DNA of 64,000 nucleotides, taken from positions 1,302,001-1,366,000 of the forward strand of contig CP054179.1 of NCBI GenBank assembly GCA_015709615.1, in the 5' to 3' direction. The notes below the pieces were generated by a model. That model was not told where the DNA came from, did no database searches, and was given only the letters and a program-made list of their open reading frames with translations. Below, one piece after another: positions 40,863 to 50,480 of this stretch (within the stretch, counting starts at the first letter, position 1; every line of letters starts with the position of its first letter). Origin of the DNA: Gammaproteobacteria bacterium (GTDB lineage: Bacteria; Pseudomonadota; Gammaproteobacteria; Burkholderiales; Nitrosomonadaceae). Made by a program: the position numbers and the translations under genes.

Positions 40863-41096
40863 ATGAACGAGAAAGAAAGCGAAATCTCTTCCCCAGAAGA
40901 GAAACTGGCAGTTTCAGCGGGAGTCAATCTGGCAGTGATCATCGGCACTATACTTTTCCCGGTGATCGGTATCGCCATGGGCTTTACTTATTTTAGAAAA
41001 GACAGTCCGGCTGCAAAAAAAGCCGGAAGAAATTGGCTGATACTCGGCGTTTTGATGTTTATCGTCAATATCGTATTAGTAAGTACCATGAAATAA
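40863..41096 (+). CDS. small two-helix membrane protein, unknown
   Basis: This 77-residue protein has an acidic N-terminus and two hydrophobic helices (about residues 20-42 and 57-76) joined by a short basic loop. I do not recognise the family; the pattern is like small membrane proteins of DUF-type in Nitrosomonadales. The ATG at 40863 is used; another in-frame ATG at 40851 would add four residues. A strong hairpin follows at 41107-41129. Confidence 0.55.
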   Translation: MNEKESEISSPEEKLAVSAGVNLAVIIGTILFPVIGIAMGFTYFRKDSPAAKKAGRNWLILGVLMFIVNIVLVSTMK

Positions 41097-41106
41097 AAAT
41101 GAACAC

Positions 41107-41129
41107 CCCCCGTGGCGAAACCACGGGGG
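41107..41129. terminator. terminator hairpin between convergent genes
   Basis: A perfect 9-bp stem CCCCCGTGG/CCACGGGGG with the loop CGAAA lies between the small membrane protein gene and the peptidase gene, which converge. On the minus strand it is followed by TGTTCATTTTTATTTC, so it serves best as terminator for the peptidase gene. Confidence 0.65.
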
Positions 41130-41220
41130 AATCACAAGCCGGCCGGCATGCGATCTTGCTCATAACCAGCGGCTGCATGCTAAGAACCGAGCACTCAGAC
41201 CGCAGCCGATTGACGCAACA

Positions 41221-42081
41221 CTATTTGAACAAATCGCTATCGACATACTCCGCTTTCACCAGCGACCAGAAATCGTCCGCCAAGCCGTTCTCGATGTACG
41301 CATACGGCAGCCATCCGTAGCCATGATCACCCCAGCCTGTTCCCCATGAGTTGCGGATCAGGAGCGCACCCTTGGTGGAGCCGATTTTCTTTTGATCGTC
41401 ATAGCCCACTGCCAGCACGGCGTGGCCGCCTTCCAGGGTATCACCGCTGGTAGGATAGGGAATCTCACCCTTGCCATCGCCGCCGGGCGGCATCGAACTG
41501 TAAACCGCAAAACCGAACATCGCGGGAAGGTTTCCCGCCAGGCTTGTTTTTACAGTTTTCAATACGGTTGCTGTCGGGGTATTGGGCGGATCGAGACGGT
41601 AATACTTGATCGCCTGATAATTCTGCGCGTATGAAAAGCAGAAACCGGAGGGATCGTCATTGAAGCGGGCGATGTCGTAGGGCCAGTATTTTTCCGGCGG
41701 CACGCCAAACAACACCAGCGCTTTCATGGTGTCCCTCAGATAGGCGCCATCGTCGCCGGTGAAACCGAGCAGCTGCCGGGTGACTTTGTACAAAAACAAC
41801 CGCGATGCATCGATATGTTTGCCAAAGGCGCGGCGTTCATAATATTCGACCATGCCCACGCCGGCATTCGCGGTACACGAACCGAGCTGTCCTTGATCTT
41901 CGATCGGTGAGCAGTATTTGCGCAAATCGACCGACGCGGGCAAGGATTTTGCCGCTTTTTTCAAAGGTGACGACTTTGCCAGCACTTTTGCCACCGCTTC
42001 CGTTTCCAGTGTGTGGTCCCGCATATCGGGTAGGTCTCTATGCCAGCCAAGGCCACGGCCATGAATTGTTTTCATTTTCAT
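41221..42081 (-). CDS. papain-family (C1A) cysteine peptidase
   Basis: This 286-residue protein has the C1A catalytic set: Gln63 and Cys69 in EDQGQLGSCTANA, His220 in GGHAVLAVGYDD, and Asn244 in RNSWGTGWGDHG. There is no signal peptide and only about 45 residues before the mature-like start (ASVDLRKYCSP). The enzyme is probably cytosolic or exported in an unusual way. Its target is unknown; papain-like peptidases are scattered in bacteria. The gene stands alone between a terminator and a 254-base gap before purM. Confidence 0.85.
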   Translation of the reverse strand: MKMKTIHGRGLGWHRDLPDMRDHTLETEAVAKVLAKSSPLKKAAKSLPASVDLRKYCSPIEDQGQLGSCTANAGVGMVEYYERRAFGKHIDASRLFLYKVTRQLLGFTGDDGAYLRDTMKALVLFGVPPEKYWPYDIARFNDDPSGFCFSYAQNYQAIKYYRLDPPNTPTATVLKTVKTSLAGNLPAMFGFAVYSSMPPGGDGKGEIPYPTSGDTLEGGHAVLAVGYDDQKKIGSTKGALLIRNSWGTGWGDHGYGWLPYAYIENGLADDFWSLVKAEYVDSDLFK

Positions 42082-42335
42082 TCTCCCATAAAAGCACGTT
42101 GATCAATCTACCGTTACATAACTGCATACTGAATGAACATCTTTTACTTCAACCGCTTTTTGAGTATAAGTGAAACCGGTGAAATAACAAAATACAAAGC
42201 CATTTCGGGCAATTCCCAAGTTCATCACAATCATTCTGCGGAGATTTTTATCGGTGTGCGCCGTTCGCTTCGCTCATTTGCGGTAAAATCACACTTTGTG
42301 AACCGCATCTATTTTTAACCGCAAGAGAATCCAAC

Positions 42336-43397
42336 TTGACTTCATCACGATCTGATCATCCGGATACCACAACGCCATTATCCTACCGCGATGCCGGGGT
42401 CGACATCGACGCAGGAGATCGGCTGATCGACAACATCAAGCCGCTGGCCAAGCGCACGTTGCGTCCCGAAGTGCTCACCGGCATCGGCGGCTTTGGCGCT
42501 TTGTTTGAAATTTCCAAGAAATACCAAAACCCGGTGCTGGTATCCGGCACCGATGGAGTAGGCACCAAACTGAAGCTGGCGTTCCAGCTCAAGCGCCACG
42601 ACACCATCGGCATCGACTTGGTGGCGATGAGTGTCAACGATATTCTGGTGCAAGGCGCCGAACCGCTGTTTTTCCTGGATTACTTCGCTTGCGGCAAATT
42701 GCATGTCGAAACGGCAACCCAGGTGGTCGGCGGCATCGCCGCGGGTTGCGAACAAGCCGGTTGTGCGTTGATCGGCGGGGAAACGGCGGAAATGCCGGGC
42801 ATGTATCCGCACGACGAGTATGATCTGGCCGGATTTGCCGTGGGTGTGGTCGAGAAGGAGCGGATTATCAGCGGCGCCACCATACAAGTGGGTGATATGG
42901 TGCTGGGGATCGCTTCCAGTGGCGCGCATTCCAACGGTTATTCGCTGATCCGCAAAATTATTGAGCATAGTCGCGCCGACTTGTCCGAAGATTTTCACGG
43001 CCAGCCTCTCGCCAATGCCGTCATGGCGCCGACGCGCATTTACGTCAAACCGTTGCTAGCACTGATCAACCAACTGCCGGTCAAGGGGCTGGCACACATC
43101 ACCGGCGGCGGCTTGGTGGAAAATGTGCCGCGTATTTTACCCGGTCAACTTGCGGCAGTTTTACACCGCGATGCCTGGGAAATGCCGCCGTTGTTCCGTT
43201 GGCTGCAGCAACGAGGCAACGTCACCGATCATGAAATGGCGCGCGTGTTTAATTGCGGTATCGGCATGGTCGTCGTCGTCGCCCCCGAGCATGCGGAAAA
43301 TGCGCTGCACAGTTTGCGCGCAGCGGGAGAAACTGCCTGGCGGATCGGTGAAATCAAGCCGCGCGCGGCCAATCAAGCCGCAACGGTTCTGGTTTAA
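42336..43397 (+). CDS. purM: phosphoribosylformylglycinamidine cyclo-ligase
   Basis: This 353-residue enzyme makes aminoimidazole ribotide, the fifth step of purine synthesis. It has SYRDAGVDIDAGD, GFGALFEI, VSGTDGVGTKLKLA, and ALIGGETAEMPGMY, all PurM signatures. The start is probably TTG at 42336; no better ATG fits the N-terminus. It is 24 bases upstream of purN. In many betaproteobacteria purM is next to the permease/hda genes; here the aminotransferase and peptidase lie between. Confidence 0.96.
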   Translation: MTSSRSDHPDTTTPLSYRDAGVDIDAGDRLIDNIKPLAKRTLRPEVLTGIGGFGALFEISKKYQNPVLVSGTDGVGTKLKLAFQLKRHDTIGIDLVAMSVNDILVQGAEPLFFLDYFACGKLHVETATQVVGGIAAGCEQAGCALIGGETAEMPGMYPHDEYDLAGFAVGVVEKERIISGATIQVGDMVLGIASSGAHSNGYSLIRKIIEHSRADLSEDFHGQPLANAVMAPTRIYVKPLLALINQLPVKGLAHITGGGLVENVPRILPGQLAAVLHRDAWEMPPLFRWLQQRGNVTDHEMARVFNCGIGMVVVVAPEHAENALHSLRAAGETAWRIGEIKPRAANQAATVLV

Positions 43398-43421
43398 GCC
43401 GCCATTTCCCGGCAATAATCC

Positions 43422-44060
43422 ATGAAATCTTTGGTCATTCTGATTTCCGGCCGCGGCAGCAATATGCAGGCGCTGCTGGAAGCAAAATTGCCGCTGGATC
43501 GCATTACGGTAATCAGCAACAACACCCATGCATCGGGACTGGAAATTGCGCGGCAACATGGTATCGAAACCATCGTTCTCGACCATCGCGCATTCCCGGA
43601 CCGGCAAAGTTTCGATGCGGCATTAGCGGAAAAAATTGATGCTTGCCAGCCAAAACTGATTGCACTGGCGGGCTTCATGCGTATACTAAGCGATCGCTTC
43701 GTACAACGCTATCAAGACCGTCTGATGAATATCCACCCTTCCTTGTTGCCCGCCTTTCCCGGATTGGGAACGCATGCGCGAGCACTGCAGGAAGGCATCA
43801 AGATTCACGGCTGCACGGTTCATTTTGTCACCGCTCAACTGGATCACGGCCCGATTGTCATTCAAGCCGCCATCCCGGTGGCACCCGATGATACCGAAGA
43901 AACGCTGGCTGCCCGGGTCTTGAAACAAGAGCATCGCATCTATCCGCAGGCAGTGCGCTGGTTCATGGAAGACCGCATTCGATTGGACGGCAATCGGATT
44001 GAAGTAATCGACTCCAGCGTTAGCGCTGCTGCACTGTATTCGCCAGGATTGCCGGAATGA
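43422..44060 (+). CDS. purN: phosphoribosylglycinamide formyltransferase
   Basis: This 212-residue enzyme transfers a formyl group from 10-formyltetrahydrofolate to glycinamide ribonucleotide in purine synthesis. It has SGRGSNMQAL near the start, MNIHPSLLPAFPG (catalytic Asn and His) and the later VTAQLDHGPIV with the catalytic Asp. It overlaps the next gene by ATGA. Confidence 0.96.
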   Translation: MKSLVILISGRGSNMQALLEAKLPLDRITVISNNTHASGLEIARQHGIETIVLDHRAFPDRQSFDAALAEKIDACQPKLIALAGFMRILSDRFVQRYQDRLMNIHPSLLPAFPGLGTHARALQEGIKIHGCTVHFVTAQLDHGPIVIQAAIPVAPDDTEETLAARVLKQEHRIYPQAVRWFMEDRIRLDGNRIEVIDSSVSAAALYSPGLPE

Positions 44061-44773
44061 AATTTACTCCATTGTTTTTTCTGCTAGGGCTGCTTAGTTT
44101 CTCAGTAATGGCAACGGATCTGCCGTCACGCATCGAAATCAAGTACGCCGTGACGACCGATATCGGCGAAGGTGAAATCGATGAAGTCATGGAGATCAAG
44201 CACGTCGAGGGTAAAGCGCATTATTCGATCAACAGCAAAGCGCAAGCCACCGGCATGTACAAACTCATCGAACCCAACAGCATCATACGCCACAGCGAAG
44301 GATTCATCACCAAGCAGGGGCTACGGCCGGTGCGCGCTTATGAGAAGCGCGGCCAGAAAAAAGCCAGTGTGGCCGAATTCGACTGGAAGAATCATGTCAT
44401 TACGCTCCATCATCAAGGACACCACGCGAAAGAAGTAATGCCGGACGGCACGTTGGATCGTCTCAGCATGTCGTACAATTTTATATTCACCGGACTCCCC
44501 AAACACCATGTAGAACGCCACGTCACCAATGGCGATACCTTGCAGTTATCGCGCTACACCATCACGAAAGAAATACTCGATACGCCGATCGGAAAAATGG
44601 AAACCGTGGCATTAACCCGGCAGGAGGAAAAACACTCCAAGCTCAAGAGAAAATTATGGTTGGCATTAAACAATCATATGCTACCCGTACGCATCGTCTC
44701 GGTGGAGGATAATGGCCGCGAAATCGACAAAATGGTAACCGAAATCAATATCAGCTATAAAACCGAACATTAA
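44057..44773 (+). CDS. DUF3108 periplasmic protein
   Basis: This 238-residue protein has a signal peptide (about residues 1-19, LFFLLGLLSFSVMA). A beta-rich domain follows with IEIKYAVTTDIGEGEI, SEGFITKQGLRPVRA and ALTRQEEKHSKLKRKLWLA, typical of DUF3108. The role is unknown. It overlaps purN by 4 bases and is followed by rsmB, a common order in this group. Confidence 0.85.
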   Translation: MKFTPLFFLLGLLSFSVMATDLPSRIEIKYAVTTDIGEGEIDEVMEIKHVEGKAHYSINSKAQATGMYKLIEPNSIIRHSEGFITKQGLRPVRAYEKRGQKKASVAEFDWKNHVITLHHQGHHAKEVMPDGTLDRLSMSYNFIFTGLPKHHVERHVTNGDTLQLSRYTITKEILDTPIGKMETVALTRQEEKHSKLKRKLWLALNNHMLPVRIVSVEDNGREIDKMVTEINISYKTEH

Positions 44774-44837
44774 GAAGTGCTGAATAGCTCAGAGCATTCT
44801 TAATCAATCTTGCCATCCATCACATACACCGGATTCA

Positions 44838-46109
44838 ATGCATTTAACTCACCCTCAACTGAATGCAGCCGTTACTGCCATGCGTACCGTGCTGCCGTTG
44901 GCGTACCCCGCCGATGCTATCTTGCGGCGTTTCTTCCAAGACAATCCCATGCTGGGTGCGCAAGACCGCGCAATCATCGCGGAAACCGTTTTTGGCATTT
45001 TACGCCACCGTTTTTTTCTTGAAAGCTTAGCAAAACAAGTAACACCGCGCACTTTGGTACTCGCTTTTCTAGTCAAATTCCAAGGTATGAATTTGCGTGA
45101 ACTGACTCCGCTGATCAGTGAATCGGAAGCCAAGTGGCTAGTGGAAGTCAAAGCCAGTAAACCGGATGCATTGCCATTGGCCATACGCGCCGAATTTCCC
45201 GCATGGCTGGTGGAAAAATTGCAGCCGTGCATGCCGGATCAGGATATCCTGGAGCTGGGATTATCCTTGCAGCAGCCGGCGCCATTGGATCTGCGTGTTA
45301 ATACCCTGCTCGCCAAGCGTGATGAAATACTCGAAACTTTCCAGCAAGAAGGTATCGCAGCGCAAGCAACGCCCTATTCTCCTTGCGGTATCCGCCTGAG
45401 CGGGAAACCCGCCATCAATCGCCATACGCTCTTTTTATCGGGAAAAATAGAAGTGCAGGATGAAGGCAGCCAGCTGCTCGGTTACTTGCTGGCGCCGAAA
45501 CGCGGTGAAATGGTGGTCGATTTCTGCGCTGGTGCTGGCGGTAAGTCATTGTTGCTAGGGGCCTTGATGCATTCCAAAGGCCGTCTTTATGCTTTTGATG
45601 TCTCGGAAAAAAGATTGAACAACCTGAAACCCCGTTTTAAGCGCTCCGGCTTGTCGAATTTGCATGCCCAACTCATCGCCAACGAAAATGACAGCAAAGT
45701 CAGAAGATTAACCGGAAAAATAGATCGCGTATTGGTGGATGCGCCCTGCAGCGGTCTCGGTACCCTGCGGCGCAATCCCGATTTGAAATGGCGTCAGTCC
45801 CCGCAGAGCATTGAAGAATTGAAAACAAAACAAGCAGCCATTCTGTCTGCGGCGGCTGGCTTGCTGAAACCCGGCGGACGGCTGATCTATGCGACGTGCA
45901 GTTTATTGCCGGAAGAAAACCAAGCTATTATCAGCGGTTTTCTGGCCGAGCACCCGCAATTTACCTTGCTGAATTGTGCGGAATTACTGGCGCAGCAAAA
46001 AATACCGTTGAATACCGGAGAATTTCTACAGTTATCGCCGCAGCTTCATCAAACGGACGGTTTCTTCGCGGCTGCTTTGACTCGCATTGACACAACAAAA
46101 GCGGAATGA
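44838..46109 (+). CDS. rsmB: 16S rRNA (cytosine-C5) methyltransferase, RsmB-like
   Basis: This 423-residue enzyme uses SAM to methylate a cytosine in 16S rRNA. It has the SAM motif VVDFCAGAGGKS, the catalytic PC motif in LVDAPCSGLGTLRRNP, and the TC motif in YATCSLLPEEN. The N-terminal part is helical, as in the NusB-like domain of RsmB. The position downstream of DUF3108 fits. RsmF-like roles are less likely given length and order. It converges with hpnM 50 bases away. Confidence 0.9.
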   Translation: MHLTHPQLNAAVTAMRTVLPLAYPADAILRRFFQDNPMLGAQDRAIIAETVFGILRHRFFLESLAKQVTPRTLVLAFLVKFQGMNLRELTPLISESEAKWLVEVKASKPDALPLAIRAEFPAWLVEKLQPCMPDQDILELGLSLQQPAPLDLRVNTLLAKRDEILETFQQEGIAAQATPYSPCGIRLSGKPAINRHTLFLSGKIEVQDEGSQLLGYLLAPKRGEMVVDFCAGAGGKSLLLGALMHSKGRLYAFDVSEKRLNNLKPRFKRSGLSNLHAQLIANENDSKVRRLTGKIDRVLVDAPCSGLGTLRRNPDLKWRQSPQSIEELKTKQAAILSAAAGLLKPGGRLIYATCSLLPEENQAIISGFLAEHPQFTLLNCAELLAQQKIPLNTGEFLQLSPQLHQTDGFFAAALTRIDTTKAE

Positions 46110-46159
46110 AACGTTGAGCCGCGTCTTTCTTTTCCCCTCGCATCGGCAAGAGAAATTTG

Positions 46160-46795
46160 CTATTGATTATGCTGCGCCAGCGCTATTTTCTCTTTCAGCA
46201 GCTGAATCAATGCCGGGAAGCCATCCCGTTGCATCACAGCACGATATTCCCCTCGCTTTATGGCAAGATCGCTCACGCCGTCGAATAGGATATTGACAAT
46301 CCGCCAGCCTCCATCCGTTTGATGCAGCACATAATCAAAATTGACCGCACCGCCGTCGGACTTCGTCAATTGACTACGCACCAGCGTTTGCTCACGCGGC
46401 AACGGGCGCTGCTCCAGGATCTTGAATTGCTCTCCTTCATATTGAGTGAACCGGCCGGCGTATGTGGCGACACTCAATTGCCGGAAAGTATCGACAATCA
46501 AGTCTTGCTGTGCTTTATCCAACTGCGACCAGTAAGTTGCGCCGAGTATGGTCTTGATGATCAAATCGATATCGTGTGATTGATCGATGACAGGTTCGAG
46601 AAATTTGTAGCGTCCCTCGTAGCCCAATTTCTCACCTTCCTGCATGACTTGCAGTAATGAAGATTGTAAATGGCCGATCACTTGTTCAGGTGTTCCGGAT
46701 CCTCGATCAGACGCGCTAAATCCCGGTGAAACAGACAATAGCAGCAGCAAAATCAAAGACCATACGATCAGTTTAATAGTTTGCTTTACTTTCAT
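46160..46795 (-). CDS. hpnM: hopanoid-associated MlaC/Ttg2D-like protein HpnM
   Basis: This 211-residue protein has a signal peptide (to about residue 28) and an MlaC-type lipid-binding fold: LQSSLLQVMQEG, ILGATYWSQLDKAQQ, and VNILFDGVSDLAIKRGEY. HpnM is the periplasmic lipid carrier found with hopanoid genes. It overlaps hpnB by 23 bases and is the last gene of hpnH-hpnB-hpnM. Confidence 0.88.
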   Translation of the reverse strand: MKVKQTIKLIVWSLILLLLLSVSPGFSASDRGSGTPEQVIGHLQSSLLQVMQEGEKLGYEGRYKFLEPVIDQSHDIDLIIKTILGATYWSQLDKAQQDLIVDTFRQLSVATYAGRFTQYEGEQFKILEQRPLPREQTLVRSQLTKSDGGAVNFDYVLHQTDGGWRIVNILFDGVSDLAIKRGEYRAVMQRDGFPALIQLLKEKIALAQHNQ

Positions 46796-47915
46796 AATGG
46801 CGATCTTTCCAACGAGCGCGTTCCCCGCGCCAGTAGCGCAATGCCGATGTCCAAGTCATGGCAAGATACAGCGTGCCGATAACGGGCAACGCCAGACTCC
46901 AGAGCGGCGAGCGGTGATAATAAATTAAAGTTGGCACATAGGTAAAGAACATAGCCAGCCACGCTGCTACGCTGACCATATAGGCTTCCTGGGCCGATGA
47001 CAGCAAAAATGCAAGCGGTGCCGCCCAAAACATAGCTGTCATAATCAAAGTGCAAATAGCCAGTAAAACCACTGAATATTTTAATTGCGTAAATGCAGTC
47101 CGCGCCACCATCTCCCAAATAGGTTTTAGCGTTTGATAACCGCGATGACTTCGCGCTGCATGACTGAGTCCGATGAACGTACGAAAGCCAGCGTGTTTGA
47201 TATGGTCAGCTAACGTACAATCGTCAATCAGCGCATTGTGTAAATTGGCAAAAGCACCGGTGGCGTGCAATGCTTGCGTTTCCACCAGAATACATCCGCC
47301 CGCTGCTGCCGCAATGCGGGATTCCGGTTTATTAGCCAAGCCGAAAGGGTACAAAAGTTTAAAGAAAAATATAAACGCCGGCATCAGTAAACGTTCTATG
47401 AAGTTATCCATGGGCGGCTCGGCCATCAACGATACCAGCGCCAGATTCTCATCACGCGCTTTGCGTTGCAGTTCGAAGATAATCCCCGGAGTCAGCTCGA
47501 TATCGGCATCCAGCAACAAGGTATAGGGCGTTTTAACTTCCCGCAATCCCTGCTCCAGCGCCCATAATTTGCCACTCCACCCAGCAGGCGGTGCGGTACC
47601 GGATAATACCTGCGCGCCGCAACGTCCCGCTTGCTCAGCGGTATCATCGCTTGATTGATCATCGATTACGATAATACGTATATTAGCACCTTGTGCTTTG
47701 ACACCACCGAGCGTATGACCGATATAAGGGCCTTCATTGCGCGCCGGGATCAGTACGGTAATATCGCTCAGATCGACAGCGGATTCGAATAATGCCGGAG
47801 CTTCAATGTTCTCACGCGTGCTCCAAGGACACCACGGAAGCAGCATCAATGCCCCCCAGCAGATGACACCAAAAACAGCTGTGTATAATACAAATTCCAG
47901 CATTATTTCAAGCAC
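46773..47915 (-). CDS. hpnB: hopanoid-associated glycosyltransferase HpnB
   Basis: This 380-residue protein is a GT2-type transferase with one N-terminal membrane helix and about three near the C-terminus. It has LIPARNEG, VIDDQSSDDTAEQA, LLDADIELTPG, and AAAGGCILVE, matching the HpnB family. It probably acts on hopanoids at the inner membrane. It lies between hpnH and hpnM on the same strand. Confidence 0.88.
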   Translation of the reverse strand: MLEIMLEFVLYTAVFGVICWGALMLLPWCPWSTRENIEAPALFESAVDLSDITVLIPARNEGPYIGHTLGGVKAQGANIRIIVIDDQSSDDTAEQAGRCGAQVLSGTAPPAGWSGKLWALEQGLREVKTPYTLLLDADIELTPGIIFELQRKARDENLALVSLMAEPPMDNFIERLLMPAFIFFFKLLYPFGLANKPESRIAAAAGGCILVETQALHATGAFANLHNALIDDCTLADHIKHAGFRTFIGLSHAARSHRGYQTLKPIWEMVARTAFTQLKYSVVLLAICTLIMTAMFWAAPLAFLLSSAQEAYMVSVAAWLAMFFTYVPTLIYYHRSPLWSLALPVIGTLYLAMTWTSALRYWRGERARWKDRHYESKANY

Positions 47916-47954
47916 ATTCTTTGGCCTGCATCAATACTCCGATTTGATATTCGC

Positions 47955-49073
47955 CTATTTATCAATCAGCGTTACCGCAATATCGGATAGCTTTTTCGGT
48001 GTTTTGTTTTCCTCAGCGGCCCATGTTGGCGCAGGCTCAGTCACCATGGGACCTGTTGTTTTGGGCCCTCTTAGCGAAGTCACCAGCGCTTTCCATGGAT
48101 GCTGCAGCGTGTCTTCCACTGCGGTCGCTTCATATCCGCAATGCGCCATGCATTGCGCACATTTTGGGTTATTGGCCGTGCCGTATTTTTCCCATGGCGT
48201 ATCTTCGAGAAGCTCTTTAAAGGTTTTTGCATAACCCTCGTCAGACAGTAAATAGCAAGGTTTTTGCCAGCCGAAGACATTACGTGTCGGATTTCCCCAC
48301 GGAGTGCACTTATAGTTCTGATTTCCAGCTAAGTAATCCAGATATAACGCGGAATGGTTCAACCGCCATTTCCGCTTTAATTTTTTGCCTAATTCAAAAA
48401 TGCCGCGGAATAATATTTTGGTATCCTGGCTTTTGATAAATACATCTTGCTTCGGCGCTTTCTCGTAACTAAAGCCCGGTGCAATTGTTGCTGCCTCGAC
48501 CCCCAATTCCATAGCATAGTCAAGAAATTCAGCGACATCCTCTGGCGTTTCACCCTGAAACAGCGTGCAATTCACTGTCACTCGGAAACCTTTATCCAGT
48601 GCCAGCTTTATCGCCTCAACCGCACGGTCAAAGACACCATCCTGACAAACCGATGCATCATGGCGCTCCCGCATGCCATCCAAGTGGATTGAGAAAGTCA
48701 AATAGGGCGACGGCGTATAATCATCGATCCGCTTCTTCAGCAACAGCGCGTTTGTGCACAGATAAACATATTTCTTGCGCTTAATGATGCCTGCGACAAT
48801 CTGCGGCATTTCCTTATGCAGTAATGGTTCACCGCCAGGTATTGACACCATCGGCGCACCACATTCATCGACTGCCTGCATGCACTCATCATAAGAAAGA
48901 CGTTGATCGAGCACATCTTCCGGATGCGCAATCTTTCCACATCCGGCGCATGCCAGATTGCAGCGAAATAAAGGCTCCAGCATCAGTACCAGAGGGTATT
49001 TCTTGACTCCTTTTAACTTTTGTTTGATTAGATAAGTGCCAACCGCGATCTGTTGACGTAATGGAACTCCCAT
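47955..49073 (-). CDS. hpnH: hopanoid radical SAM protein HpnH
   Basis: This 372-residue enzyme has the radical SAM iron-sulfur motif CNLACAGC (C38, C42, C45) and SIPGGEPLLHKE. HpnH adds an adenosyl group to diploptene, the first step to extended hopanoids. The C-terminal region has a cluster of cysteines (CAQCMAHCGYE) as in the family. The ATG at 49073 (MGVPLRQQ) is the standard start, with AGG-type site before it. It is the first gene of the hpnHBM operon. Confidence 0.93.
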   Translation of the reverse strand: MGVPLRQQIAVGTYLIKQKLKGVKKYPLVLMLEPLFRCNLACAGCGKIAHPEDVLDQRLSYDECMQAVDECGAPMVSIPGGEPLLHKEMPQIVAGIIKRKKYVYLCTNALLLKKRIDDYTPSPYLTFSIHLDGMRERHDASVCQDGVFDRAVEAIKLALDKGFRVTVNCTLFQGETPEDVAEFLDYAMELGVEAATIAPGFSYEKAPKQDVFIKSQDTKILFRGIFELGKKLKRKWRLNHSALYLDYLAGNQNYKCTPWGNPTRNVFGWQKPCYLLSDEGYAKTFKELLEDTPWEKYGTANNPKCAQCMAHCGYEATAVEDTLQHPWKALVTSLRGPKTTGPMVTEPAPTWAAEENKTPKKLSDIAVTLIDK

Positions 49074-49519
49074 GAGCAAAACCTCCAAAAATACATCACA
49101 AGCAAATTAATAACTAATGCTATCGGGCTAATTTAACAAAGCCAATGCATTATCAACTCAAATCTTATCCGGACAATACTGTTATGTATGCAATCAGTCT
49201 GTTTTATATGACGAAACACATTTATATGCTGAAGACTTAAACACCAAAGCAGATATTGCAACCAGCAACTATGGATAGTATCCCTATCAGAATATCGATA
49301 ATTACCTGAAAAAGCTATGAAACCGGATTTTACTTTCAACTATAGAACATGAATCTTTCGATAGCAAATATTTTTAATCAACCAAGGGAATTAAGCAGGG
49401 GCATTAATATTACAGGGGAGATAAACAGCCTGAAATTGGAAATTTCTACCTGGTGAATTGCACCAAGAATCAATCAATGATTCTTGGTGCGTCAAAAAAT
49501 CACAAAACGCAACGACTAT
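49074..49519. other. intergenic region with a terminator hairpin
   Basis: This 446-base gap is AT-rich and holds the hpnH promoter region. Near its right end a perfect 13-bp stem GCACCAAGAATCA/TGATTCTTGGTGC (49460-49472 and 49478-49490) lies just downstream of the lipoprotein gene on the minus strand. It is probably the terminator of that gene. No gene is seen. Confidence 0.6.
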
Positions 49520-50044
49520 TTAGAAATCCACACCCATTGCGCGTAGCGTTCTCTTGGTCACTTTGCCAGCTGGTATGTTATTTTGTTTTTGGAAACTTTC
49601 GATAGCTGCAACTGTTTTAGCACCACTGACACCATCGACTGGTCCTGGATTAAATCCTGCGTCTACGAGCGCTTGTTGCACTTTGCGCATGATCGCCGGT
49701 GTCATTTTTACCACATCATCGCCATCATCGGGTTGTGCCGCTACAGCTGGCTGCGCATCTTGAGCTGAGGCTGCTGATTCAATGCTTTGTATACTTTGAA
49801 CGTCTTCAACCTTGGCTGCCGGTTCAGCTGAGGTCGCGGCTGGTGCTGCTGGAGCGGGAGCGGCTGGGGCTGGAGCTGCTGCCGGTGCAGGCTCTGCTGG
49901 AGCTGCTGCAGGTGCCGCCGCTGCATCTTTATTTTCTTTAGGAAGCGGTTTCTTTTCAAAAATCGGCTTACAGCCAAGCAACAATCCGACTGATAACAAA
50001 AGAATAGTATAAGCCACTAATTTGCTAATCTTACTAAATTTCAT
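49520..50044 (-). CDS. lipoprotein with Ala/Pro spacer and peptidoglycan-binding domain
   Basis: This 174-residue protein has a lipobox LLGC (Cys25) and a low-complexity Ala/Pro spacer (about residues 40-75). A C-terminal PG_binding_1-type domain (about 110-170, VQQALVDAGFNPGPVDGVSGAKT) follows. It would be anchored in the outer membrane and reach the cell wall. The spacer is built of repeated PAAA/PAPAA units. It is next to hopanoid and ceramide genes, but no functional link is proven. Confidence 0.8.
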   Translation of the reverse strand: MKFSKISKLVAYTILLLSVGLLLGCKPIFEKKPLPKENKDAAAAPAAAPAEPAPAAAPAPAAPAPAAPAATSAEPAAKVEDVQSIQSIESAASAQDAQPAVAAQPDDGDDVVKMTPAIMRKVQQALVDAGFNPGPVDGVSGAKTVAAIESFQKQNNIPAGKVTKRTLRAMGVDF

Positions 50045-50480
50045 TGCTACCCTCCATAGTAAAAATATATAACTTGAAAAGTCATCAAATTTGCATCAAG
50101 CGCACATTCCAATGACAAACTCATTTAACTTCATTGCCTTACCCATTTAGTCCCCGAAGCTACAGCAACATTCTTGATTTTATTTATGGTTATGCGGACT
50201 AACTTATCATGTTGCGATGTGAACTATCACACTTTTCTGATCATAACGCAATGCGAATACGTTAATTAGGAAGCGCCAATCGCGTCACTGCGATAAATTG
50301 TCGCTAAGCGTAGCTGTATTTTGATGGAAATTTCACTGGACTATTGTTTACACCGGCGATCCGCTGTACCTGCTCGGCAAAGAATGGAGCACTTTCCTAA
50401 TTCCATCACCCCTAAAAAAACCATAGCCGAGCTTCAATTCCAAGGTTTATCAACTCAATCAATTGTTTTGTTGAAAAAAA
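50045..50480. other. intergenic region, no gene seen
   Basis: This 436-base gap holds the promoter region of the lipoprotein gene (minus strand) and the end of the next gene. A short open frame (about 50321-50506, 61 codons) lacks a ribosome site and family likeness and is not called. No RNA or repeat is recognised. Confidence 0.4.
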
